Shown piece by piece: positions 1-5,653 of a DNA stretch of 6,677 nucleotides. The stretch is from assembly GCA_900555225.1 (NCBI GenBank), contig USKL01000082.1, forward strand, positions 1 through 6,677. Reading direction: 5' to 3'. The DNA comes from an uncultured Collinsella sp. Its GTDB lineage: Bacteria > Actinomycetota > Coriobacteriia > Coriobacteriales > Coriobacteriaceae. The notes beneath the pieces are model-generated. The model ran no database searches, was not told the origin of the DNA, and saw only the letters and a program-made list of their open reading frames with translations. Within the stretch, counting starts at the first letter, position 1, and each line of letters begins with the position of its first letter. A program made the translations under genes and the position numbers.

Positions 1-120
1 CCCGGGGCCCTGCCGCAGGCCTTTGGTGCTGTGGAAAACGCCCGTGCTCGCGTCTGGCTGTGTGGCAAATGTCAGACGGGGCGCCGGACGCGCGGACTTT
101 GTGCGTTCGCGCTCATTAGG

Positions 121-151
121 TAAAAACAGAGCCGCCCGTATCGGGCGGCTC
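121..151 (-). terminator. Rho-independent terminator of the suf operon
   Basis: A perfect 10-bp stem (GAGCCGCCCG at 129-138 against CGGGCGGCTC at 142-151) closes a three-base loop. Read on the minus strand, the hairpin is followed at once by TGTTTTTA (128-121), a U-rich run. On the plus strand the hairpin is followed by GGCAATC, with no T-run, so it acts for minus-strand transcripts. It starts 32 bases beyond the sufU stop codon, which fits it being the end of the sufCBDSU transcript. Confidence 0.9.
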
Positions 152-183
152 GGCAATCAAAAACCTTGGATTCGGGGCATAAA

Positions 184-618
184 CTACTGGTTAGCTTGCC
201 CCTCGAGCATGCCGTCGAGGGTGCGCCAGGCGAGCTCGGCGCACTTGACGCGGGCGGGCATGTGCGAGATGTCCTGGAGCTGGGCGGCCTCGTCCAGGTT
301 TTCCAGGTCCTCCTCGGAGAGCCGCTCGCCGCGGATCATGGCCAGGAAAAGCCCTGCCAGGCGGCGAGCTTCCTCGACCGTCTCGCCCGTGATGAGGTCG
401 GCCATGATGTCGGCGCTGGCCTGGCTGATGGCGCAGCCGTGGCCGGTAAAGGAGGCCTCCTCGATCACGCCGTCCTCGACGCGCAGCTGCAAGGTGAGCT
501 CGTCGCCGCAGCTGGGGTTGATGCCGTCGTGCTCGTGCTTGGGAGCATCCATCTCGTATTTATAGTCGGGGTGCGAGTTGTGCTCCATAAATGTGGTGGA
601 GGTGTACAGATTACCCAT
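184..618 (-). CDS. sufU: SufU, zinc-dependent sulfurtransferase / Fe-S assembly protein
   Basis: 144-residue SufU/IscU-like protein (B. subtilis SufU is of similar length). In the family it receives persulfide sulfur from SufS by a zinc-dependent ligand swap and passes it to the SufBCD scaffold in the cytoplasm. The expected metal ligands are visible: NPSCGD (Cys37, Asp39), GHGCAIS (Cys62) and ARVKCAEL (Cys126). The roughly 20-residue stretch between the second and third cysteine regions that marks SufU against IscU is present (about residues 95-115). ATG at 618 is chosen because it overlaps the sufS stop by 8 bases and has GGAG ten bases upstream. The frame stays open back to 723, but that part lies inside sufS and shows no family similarity. 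A Met at residue 11 (588) is a less likely start. It is the last gene of the operon, and its coupling to sufS matches the known SufS-SufU pairing. Confidence 0.95.
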   Translation of the reverse strand: MGNLYTSTTFMEHNSHPDYKYEMDAPKHEHDGINPSCGDELTLQLRVEDGVIEEASFTGHGCAISQASADIMADLITGETVEEARRLAGLFLAMIRGERLSEEDLENLDEAAQLQDISHMPARVKCAELAWRTLDGMLEGQANQ

Positions 619-1936
619 TGAACGTGCTCCAAACGTGATGCAGGCCGGCGATGAACTTGTCGATGTCGGCCTTGTCGTTGTAGAAGGCCACGCTGGCGCG
701 GCAGCAAGCAAGGTTTTCGACACCCAGCCAGGTAAGCAGCGGCTGCGCGCAGTGGTGGCCGGCGCGGATGCAGACGCCGTCCATGTCCATGATGCTCGCG
801 ACGTCGTGCGGGTGGATGCCCTTGACGTTAAAGCTCACAACGCCGTGGTGGTTGTCCCAATAGATGGAGCCGATGATTTGGACAAAGTCGAGCTGCATGA
901 GTTCGCCCATCAGATAGTGGACGAGTGCCTGCTCGCGGGCCTGGATGTTCTCGTAACCCACCGTGTTGACCAGGTAGTCGAGTGCCGCGCCCGTGGCGAA
1001 GATGCCGGCGGCGTCCTGTGTGCCGGCCTCGAATTTCTCGGGAACGGGCGCCCAGACGGCGTCCTGCTCGGTAACAGAGTCGATCATCTCGCCGCCGGTG
1101 AGCATGGGCGGCATGGCGTTGAGCAGGTCCATCTTGCCCCACAGCACGCCGATGCCCATGGGGCCCATAGCCTTGTGCGCGCTAAAGGCAAAGAAGTCGG
1201 CGTCCAGGTCGGCCACATCGACCGGCATGTGCGGCAGCGACTGCGCACCGTCGACGACCAGATAGCCGCCGTACTTGTGCACGAGCTTGCCGAGGTTCTT
1301 GACTGGGTTCTCGACGCCCAACACGTTGGAGACCTGTCCCACGGCCAGGATCTTGGTCTTGGGACCCACCTTGGCAAGAACCTCCTCGGTGGTGAGCTGG
1401 CCGGTCTTGGTGGGGTAGAGGTAGACGAGCTTGGCGCCGGTCTCGCGGCAGACCTGCTGCCACGGAATCAGGTTGGAGTGGTGCTCCATGATGGTAATGA
1501 CGACCTCGTCACCGGGCTCGAGCACCGTTGGCGCAAAGCTCTTGGCGACCAGGTTGAGCGACTCGCTCGTGTTGCGGGTGAAGACGACCTCGTTGGCCTG
1601 TGAGGCGCCGATGAGGTCGGCGATCTGCTGGCGGACCTTCGCGATGGCCTCGGTGGCCTCGACGGACAGCGAGTACAGGCCGCGCAGGGGGTTGGCGTTC
1701 ATACGCTGGTAGAAGTCGCGCTCGGCGTCGAGCACGCAGGCAGGGCGCTGCGCGGTGGCGGCACTATCGAGGAAGACGATCTCGGGGTGCTGCTGAAACA
1801 GCGGGAACTGCGCCTTGTAGGGGTTGGTCTCGATGTCCACAGTGGGCCAGCCGCGCGAAGCCTCGTCGCTGGCGTCGAGCTCCATGGGCTCGGGGGCAGT
1901 ACAGGTGTCGCATTTAACGTGCTCGGTGTCGATCAT
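611..1936 (-). CDS. sufS: SufS, PLP-dependent cysteine desulfurase (group II)
   Basis: 441-residue aminotransferase class-V enzyme that removes sulfur from L-cysteine, giving alanine and an enzyme-bound persulfide for SufU. The fold begins near residue 44 (FPLF, then FLDSAATAQRP at 55-65). PLP-site features are EHHSN (151-155), VVDGAQ (227-232, Asp229) and FSAHK (251-255, Lys255 as the Schiff-base lysine). RAGHHC (391-396) gives the persulfide Cys396 in the RxGxHC setting of group II enzymes. ATG at 1936 overlaps the sufD stop as ATGA and has GAGGAG five bases upstream, so the start is well supported. It makes the protein about 35-40 residues longer at the N-terminus than typical SufS. The extra part is acidic and holds CDTC (Cys9, Cys12). 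The next Met (residue 18, position 1885) has no ribosome binding site. Function is firm; the role of the extension is unknown. Confidence 0.96.
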   Translation of the reverse strand: MIDTEHVKCDTCTAPEPMELDASDEASRGWPTVDIETNPYKAQFPLFQQHPEIVFLDSAATAQRPACVLDAERDFYQRMNANPLRGLYSLSVEATEAIAKVRQQIADLIGASQANEVVFTRNTSESLNLVAKSFAPTVLEPGDEVVITIMEHHSNLIPWQQVCRETGAKLVYLYPTKTGQLTTEEVLAKVGPKTKILAVGQVSNVLGVENPVKNLGKLVHKYGGYLVVDGAQSLPHMPVDVADLDADFFAFSAHKAMGPMGIGVLWGKMDLLNAMPPMLTGGEMIDSVTEQDAVWAPVPEKFEAGTQDAAGIFATGAALDYLVNTVGYENIQAREQALVHYLMGELMQLDFVQIIGSIYWDNHHGVVSFNVKGIHPHDVASIMDMDGVCIRAGHHCAQPLLTWLGVENLACCRASVAFYNDKADIDKFIAGLHHVWSTFNG

Positions 1937-3204
1937 GCGAGCTCCTCTTCAAAGTTGTCGATCAGGTTGTTGCCCAGGCGGACGACGGCTGCGCGGGTGC
2001 GCTCGTCGGTGGCGGAAAGCGCGGCGTCCTCCAGCTTGGCGCGGATGAACAGGTCCTCGGCGGCGTTTTGGTCAAGGCCGCGGCAGGCGAGGTAGAACAG
2101 CTGCTCGTCGCGGACGTGGCCGATGGTGGCGCCGTGGTTGCCGGCGACGTCGTCCTCGTCGCAGAGAATGACGGGAACGGTCTTGTTGTCGACGCCCTTG
2201 TTGGCCAAAAGCACCGTCTCGCGCTCGGTGCCGGTTGCGCCCTTGCAACCGTGCACGAGGTCGATGGTGCCGCGGTAGACCTTCTTGGATGTGCCGGTCA
2301 GCACGCCGTTGGCGTCGACCTCGCACTCGGTCTTGCGGCCGCGGTGGCGCAGCTCGTAGTTAAAGTCGCGCACCTGCTCGCGGGCACCAAGGTAATCGGT
2401 ATCGATCGTCACCTTGGCGGTGTCGCCCAGCAGGTCGCCAGCAAGGCCGGTGGCGCTGGCGCCGGCACCCAGGACGGTGTGTTGCACGTTGACGCGCGCG
2501 CCCTCGTCCAGGAACAGGCCGGTGTCGTCGAGTGCGATCCAGCTATCGTCGAGCGTCTGCGTGCAGGCCACGTTGACGGTGGCGTACTCGTGGGCGCACA
2601 CGCGCAGCACGGATCCCACGACGCCCTCGCCGGCAACGGGGGAGTCCAGGGCGATCTGCAGGTCGAGCGTCGACTGGGGACGGACGACGACGTCGATGGC
2701 GGCGATGGCCGCGGCGGCATCGACACCGCTCACACGCACGGTAACCGTGGCGTGCTTGTATGCGGGCACATCGATGACGACGCGCTTGGTGGCGTGGTCG
2801 GCCAGGTAGGTGTAGGCAGCCTCGCCCATGCCAGTCTCGAAGGCCTCAGCGGGGGAGAGCTCCTCCTCCAGCTTAATGGCACCGGCCTGGTAGACGGAGG
2901 TGGCGGGCACGTCGAGTTCGGTCTCGGGCGTGATGCGGGCGCGGTCGGCGGCATCGCCGGGCGCGGAGGCGCGGCGCTCGGGGAAGCGCTCGGCCATGGC
3001 GTCCATGGCGGCGTCGAACGCGTCTGCCACGCCAGCAAACTGCTCGTCCAAGCCCTCAACCTTAACGGTCTCGGCGGGAGCGGCGGCAAGCTCGTCAGAG
3101 AGCTCGAGCTTGGTCTGGTTCATCTTCAGCCAGCCCCATGTGGCAGCCGGCATCGCATTGACCTGCTCAAGGGTGGTAGCAGCGGTGTCCGTGGTCTGTT
3201 TCAT
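1933..3204 (-). CDS. sufD: SufD, SufBCD scaffold subunit
   Basis: 423-residue SufD. In the family it is the SufB paralogue that forms the SufB-SufC2-SufD complex, where the cluster is built and iron is thought to enter. The C-terminal half holds the shared beta-helix core. It shows family marks YRGTIDLVHGCKGA (310-323), LLANKG (332-337) and NHGATIGHVRDEQLFYLACRG (356-376). His357 corresponds to the conserved His360 of E. coli SufD. The first ~180 residues are alanine-rich and less distinctive, as is usual for SufD. ATG at 3204 shares its A with the last base of the sufB TAA (TAATG), with AAGGAG ten bases upstream inside sufB. The same frame stays open to 3912, but that stretch is the sufB gene read in another frame, so it is not part of this protein. 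The stop overlaps the sufS start by four bases. Confidence 0.92.
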   Translation of the reverse strand: MKQTTDTAATTLEQVNAMPAATWGWLKMNQTKLELSDELAAAPAETVKVEGLDEQFAGVADAFDAAMDAMAERFPERRASAPGDAADRARITPETELDVPATSVYQAGAIKLEEELSPAEAFETGMGEAAYTYLADHATKRVVIDVPAYKHATVTVRVSGVDAAAAIAAIDVVVRPQSTLDLQIALDSPVAGEGVVGSVLRVCAHEYATVNVACTQTLDDSWIALDDTGLFLDEGARVNVQHTVLGAGASATGLAGDLLGDTAKVTIDTDYLGAREQVRDFNYELRHRGRKTECEVDANGVLTGTSKKVYRGTIDLVHGCKGATGTERETVLLANKGVDNKTVPVILCDEDDVAGNHGATIGHVRDEQLFYLACRGLDQNAAEDLFIRAKLEDAALSATDERTRAAVVRLGNNLIDNFEEELA

Positions 3205-4616
3205 TATCCGATCGCTCCTTCCATCTCGAGCTTGATCAGGTTGTTCATCTCGACGGCGTACTCCAGCGGCAGCTCCTTGGAGACTGGGTTGGCAAAGCCG
3301 TTGACGATCATGGTTCGGGCCTCTTCCTCCGAGATACCGCGGCTCATCAGGTAGAACACCTTGTCGTCGCCGATACGTCCGATGGTGGCCTCGTGGCCGA
3401 TGTCGACATTCTTGGCGCGGATGTCCATGGCGGGGATGGTGTCGGAGCGGCTCTGATCGTCGAGCATGAGCGACTGGCAGCTCACGGTTGCCTTGGAACC
3501 CTCGGCCTTGGGCGTGGCCACGATGGAGCTGCGGAAGGTCTGGATGCCGCCGCTCTTGGAGATGCCCTTGGTCTCGACGGTTGCCGAGGTATCGGGCGCG
3601 TTGAGCACGACCTTGCAGCCGGTATCCAGGTTCTGGCCGGCACCGGCAAAGGTGATGCCGGTAAAGCTCGAGCGGGCGCGACGGCCGTTGAGCACGCTCA
3701 TGGGATAGAGATAGCCCACGTGGCTGCCGAAGGAGCCGCTGATCCACTCGATGTCGCCGTCCTCGTCCACGCGCGCACGCTTGGTGTTGAGGTTGTACAT
3801 GTTCTTGGACCAGTTCTCGATGGTCGAGTAGCGCAGGTGCGCACGCTTGCCCACAAATAGCTCGACAGCGCCGGCGTGGAGGTTGGCCACGTTGTACTTG
3901 GGCGCGGAGCAACCCTCGATAAAGTGCAGGTCGGCATCGTCCTCGACGATGATGAGCGTGTGCTCAAACTGGCCGGCGCCCTTGGCGTTAAGGCGGAAGT
4001 AGCTCTGCAGCGGGAAGTCCAACTTGGTGCCCTTGGGAACGTAGACAAACGAGCCGCCCGACCACACGGCGCCGTGCAGGGCCGCAAACTTGTGGTCGGT
4101 GGGCGGGATGAGCGTCATGAATTTCTCGTGGATGAGCGGCTCCCACTGCGGATCGTGCAGGGCTTCCTCAATACCGGAGTAGACGATGCCCATCTTGGAC
4201 GCCGTGTCCTGCATGTTGTGGTAGACCAGCTCGGAGTCGTACTGCGCGCCGACGCCCGCCAGGTAGCTGCGCTCGGCCTCGGGGATGCCCAAGCGCTCAA
4301 AGGTGTTCTTGATGTCGTCGGGCACCGACCCCCAGTCGTGCTTTTGGTCGGTGTTGGGCTTGACGTAGGTGACGATGTTGTCCATGTCCAGGCCCTCGAT
4401 GGAGGGGCCCCACGTCGGGTCGGGAAAACGATTGAAGATCTCGAGGGACTTGAGGCGCAGGTCGAGCATCCACTGCGGCTCGTCCTTTTTGGCGCTGATC
4501 TCGCGCACGATGTCGGGCGTGATGCCGGCGTCGAGGCGCTCGAATCCCTCCTCGCCATAGGTGAAGTCGTAGAGGCTACGGTCGATGTCCGCGACCTCGG
4601 TGCGGTTCTTGGTCAT
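3204..4616 (-). CDS. sufB: SufB, Fe-S cluster scaffold subunit
   Basis: 470-residue SufB, full length for the family. It is the main scaffold on which Fe-S clusters form, fed with sulfur by SufS-SufU and energised by SufC. Recognised segments are SGGSFVYVPKG (186-196), HFIEGCSAP (231-239), QTFRSSIVATPKAEG (359-373), SCQSLMLDDQSRSDTIP (379-395), HEATIGRIGDDKVFYLMSRG (408-427) and the C-terminal LPLEYAVEMNNLIKLEMEGAIG (449-470). Where E. coli SufB has Cys405 (DKCGAHT), this protein reads DQSRSDT, with Ser389. My recollection is that this is usual for SufB of Gram-positive bacteria. There is no intein, which some mycobacterial SufB proteins carry. ATG at 4616 follows sufC by 12 bases and has AAAGGGG seven bases upstream. 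Confidence 0.97.
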   Translation of the reverse strand: MTKNRTEVADIDRSLYDFTYGEEGFERLDAGITPDIVREISAKKDEPQWMLDLRLKSLEIFNRFPDPTWGPSIEGLDMDNIVTYVKPNTDQKHDWGSVPDDIKNTFERLGIPEAERSYLAGVGAQYDSELVYHNMQDTASKMGIVYSGIEEALHDPQWEPLIHEKFMTLIPPTDHKFAALHGAVWSGGSFVYVPKGTKLDFPLQSYFRLNAKGAGQFEHTLIIVEDDADLHFIEGCSAPKYNVANLHAGAVELFVGKRAHLRYSTIENWSKNMYNLNTKRARVDEDGDIEWISGSFGSHVGYLYPMSVLNGRRARSSFTGITFAGAGQNLDTGCKVVLNAPDTSATVETKGISKSGGIQTFRSSIVATPKAEGSKATVSCQSLMLDDQSRSDTIPAMDIRAKNVDIGHEATIGRIGDDKVFYLMSRGISEEEARTMIVNGFANPVSKELPLEYAVEMNNLIKLEMEGAIG

Positions 4617-4628
4617 TGCGTCGCCCCT

Positions 4629-5429
4629 TTACGCCTGCTGCTCGGCAGCGGCAGACTCGGCCTGGGCGCGCTGCTCGGCGGCCTCGCGCTCGAAGGTCTC
4701 AAAGCCGTTCTTGTCGATCCAGGGGATGAGCGAGGCGTCGTCCTCGCGCACGATGTGGCCCTTGACCATAACGTGGACGCGGTCGACATCCAGGTGCTCC
4801 AAAATGCGCGTGTTGTGCGTGATGATGAGCATGGAGCCGTCGCAGCTCTTGTGATACGCGTCCATGCCGTGGCTGACGGTGGACAGGGCGTCGACGTCCA
4901 GGCCGGAGTCAGTCTCGTCCAGGATGGCGAGCTTGGGCTGCAGCAGCAAAAGCTGGAGCATCTCGACCTTCTTCTTCTCGCCGCCCGAGAAGCCCACGCC
5001 CAGCTCACGGTTGAGGTAGGCGGTATCCATGTTGAGCTCGGCCGCGAGTTCCTTGACGCGACGGCGGAACTCCTTGCCCTTCATCTCCAGGCCGGGGCGG
5101 CCGGCGATGCTGGCGCGCAAAAAGCTCGACAGCGGCACGCCCGGAATCTCGACCGGGGCCTGGAAGCTCAGGAACAGGCCGGCGCGCGAGCGCTTGTCGG
5201 TGGTGAGCTCGGTGATGTCCTGGCCGTCAAAGACGATGCGGCCGTCGTTGACCGTGTAAACGGGGTCGCCCATGACCAGGTGGCCGAGGGTGGACTTGCC
5301 GGCGCCGTTGGGACCCATCAACACGTGGGTCTCGCCGGCGGCGACGTTGAGGTTGACGTTGTGGAGGATGGTCTTCTCGTCCACGGAGGCGGTTAGACCT
5401 TCGATGGAAAGCAGCGGATTTGCGCTCAT
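4629..5429 (-). CDS. sufC: SufC, ABC-type ATPase of the SufBCD complex
   Basis: 266-residue cytoplasmic ABC ATPase. SufC binds SufB and SufD and uses ATP to reshape the scaffold; it is not a transporter. All nucleotide-binding motifs are intact: Walker A GPNGAGKST (39-47), Q-loop LSFQAP (Gln90), signature FSGGEKKK (147-154), Walker B LAILDE (167-172) with catalytic Glu172, D-loop SGLD (175-178) and H-switch ITH (His205). The SufC-typical LDETDSGLDVDAL is present. The last ~20 residues (247-266) form a hydrophilic Ala/Glu/Gln-rich tail that looks dispensable. The start at 5429 is preferred over an in-frame ATG at 5459 because AGAGGG lies five bases upstream of 5429, while 5459 has no good ribosome binding site. 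The 5429 start also begins directly before the domain. It is the first gene of the operon. Confidence 0.97.
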   Translation of the reverse strand: MSANPLLSIEGLTASVDEKTILHNVNLNVAAGETHVLMGPNGAGKSTLGHLVMGDPVYTVNDGRIVFDGQDITELTTDKRSRAGLFLSFQAPVEIPGVPLSSFLRASIAGRPGLEMKGKEFRRRVKELAAELNMDTAYLNRELGVGFSGGEKKKVEMLQLLLLQPKLAILDETDSGLDVDALSTVSHGMDAYHKSCDGSMLIITHNTRILEHLDVDRVHVMVKGHIVREDDASLIPWIDKNGFETFEREAAEQRAQAESAAAEQQA

Positions 5430-5434
5430 GCTGT

Positions 5435-5440
5435 CCCTCT
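5435..5440 (-). promoter_or_regulatory. Ribosome binding site deciding the sufC start
   Basis: AGAGGG on the minus strand ends five bases before the ATG at 5429. The alternative in-frame ATG at 5459 is preceded by TTTAGTGCACCT, a poor match to the Shine-Dalgarno sequence. This supports the shorter 266-residue SufC. Confidence 0.75.
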
Positions 5441-5493
5441 CTGTATATGGTGTACTCATAGGTGCACTAAACCCTAGGAATCTTCTCGGAATA

Positions 5494-5521
5494 AAGTTAC
5501 TATGGGTTCGGCGTTAGTCAA
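5494..5521 (-). promoter_or_regulatory. Candidate suf operon promoter
   Basis: Read on the minus strand: -35 TTGACT (5521-5516, five of six consensus bases), a 16-base spacer, then -10 TAACTT (5499-5494), which keeps the important first T, second A and last T. A transcript would start near 5487 and have a leader of about 57 bases before the sufC ATG. The -35 lies within an inverted repeat (5514-5537) and 4 bases from the IscR-like dyad at 5526-5550. I found no better promoter for this strand in the intergenic region. The spacer is one base short of ideal and the -10 is weak, which fits a regulated promoter. Confidence 0.5.
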
Positions 5522-5525
5522 GGGA

Positions 5526-5550
5526 AAACCCGACTAATCCACTCGACTTT
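5526..5550. promoter_or_regulatory. IscR type-1-like operator
   Basis: The site reads arm AAACCCGACT, spacer AATCC, arm ACTCGACTTT. Against the E. coli IscR type-1 consensus (ATASYYGACT, RWWWY, AGTCRRSTAT) I count 21 matches in 25 positions. The mismatches are at 5527, 5539, 5542 and 5549. Type-1 sites are bound by cluster-loaded IscR in E. coli. The divergent regulator keeps the IscR recognition-helix region (SQKYLEQLVRPL), so it is a plausible binder. The centre (5538) lies about 50 bases upstream of the predicted suf start, directly beyond the -35. That position allows either repression or activation. Confidence 0.55.
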
Positions 5551-5558
5551 TCAAATTC

Positions 5559-5589
5559 TGGGACAAAATAACCTGTTGTGTTTGTCCCA
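5559..5589. promoter_or_regulatory. 31-bp inverted repeat, copy 1 (putative operator)
   Basis: Perfect 9-bp arms TGGGACAAA (5559-5567) and TTTGTCCCA (5581-5589) flank 13 bases that contain AACCTG at the centre. It matches copy 2 (5603-5633) at 24 of 31 positions, with all arm and central positions kept. The repeated, symmetric design in a divergent promoter region points to a dimeric DNA-binding protein. It does not resemble an IscR site, and I cannot name the regulator. Confidence 0.75.
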
Positions 5590-5602
5590 CTTACTTTAAA
5601 TT
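5573..5602 (+). promoter_or_regulatory. Weak candidate promoter for the rrf2-like gene
   Basis: The only AT-rich -10-like hexamer before the regulator gene is TAAATT (5597-5602), in the 13-base gap between the two 31-bp repeats. The best-placed upstream hexamer is CTGTTG (5573-5578, spacer 18); TTGTGT (5576-5581) has a short 15-base spacer. If correct, repeat copy 1 covers the -35 and copy 2 covers the transcription start, a common layout for autorepression. The hexamers are poor, so this is tentative. Confidence 0.25.
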
Positions 5603-5633
5603 TGGGACAAACAAACCTGGTTATGTTGTCCCA
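5603..5633. promoter_or_regulatory. 31-bp inverted repeat, copy 2 (putative operator)
   Basis: Perfect 8-bp arms TGGGACAA (5603-5610) and TTGTCCCA (5626-5633) share their centre with an inner perfect palindrome AACCTGGTT (5614-5622), giving a nested dyad. The centre is 44 bp from that of copy 1, close to four helical turns, so both could be bound from about the same face of the DNA. The repeat ends 20 bases before the rrf2-like ATG and just before its ribosome binding site. If transcribed it could also fold as an RNA hairpin. Confidence 0.75.
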
Positions 5634-5653
5634 GATGCGATGGGAGGGTAGGT

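Noticed and set aside
51..78. Weak inverted repeat CGTCTG...CAGACG
   Set aside because: Arms are short with a 12-16 base loop, no T-run follows on either strand, and it lies beyond the operon terminator with no gene to relate it to.
1..123. Possible end of a plus-strand gene (open frames ending at 119 and 123)
   Set aside because: Several frames on both strands are open over this short GC-rich stretch. Codon third-position GC does not separate them, and no family is recognisable from about 40 residues. One frame has a CGKC motif, but that alone is not evidence.
619..723. Upstream extension of SufU inside sufS
   Set aside because: The translation is Ser/Thr/Pro/Ala-rich, overlaps the end of sufS, and SufU proteins of known length begin near the ATG at 618.
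3205..3912. 236-codon open extension of the sufD frame into sufB
   Set aside because: It overlaps the conserved C-terminal half of sufB, reads as an Arg/Pro/His-rich shadow, and the true SufD start at 3204 has a ribosome binding site and the TAATG overlap. It is not a SufB-SufD fusion.
3876..5396. Long plus-strand open frame (about 500 codons) opposite sufB and sufC
   Set aside because: It is antisense to two well-supported genes, its translation is a low-complexity Val/Leu/Gly/Asp-rich string with no motif, and it has no start signals. Such frames arise from high-GC codon bias. The same holds for 2068-3354 and 578-1603.
5430..5459. Longer SufC starting at 5459 (ten extra residues)
   Set aside because: There is no ribosome binding site before 5459, while AGAGGG precedes 5429 at ideal spacing. 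The imperfect direct repeat GGTGTACT / GGTGCACT around it (5449-5468) is too short to interpret.
5559..5633. The two 31-bp repeats as a CRISPR array or transposon ends
   Set aside because: There are only two copies with 13 bases between them, each internally symmetric, with no third unit, no cas genes, no transposase and no target-site duplication. A promoter-operator reading is simpler.
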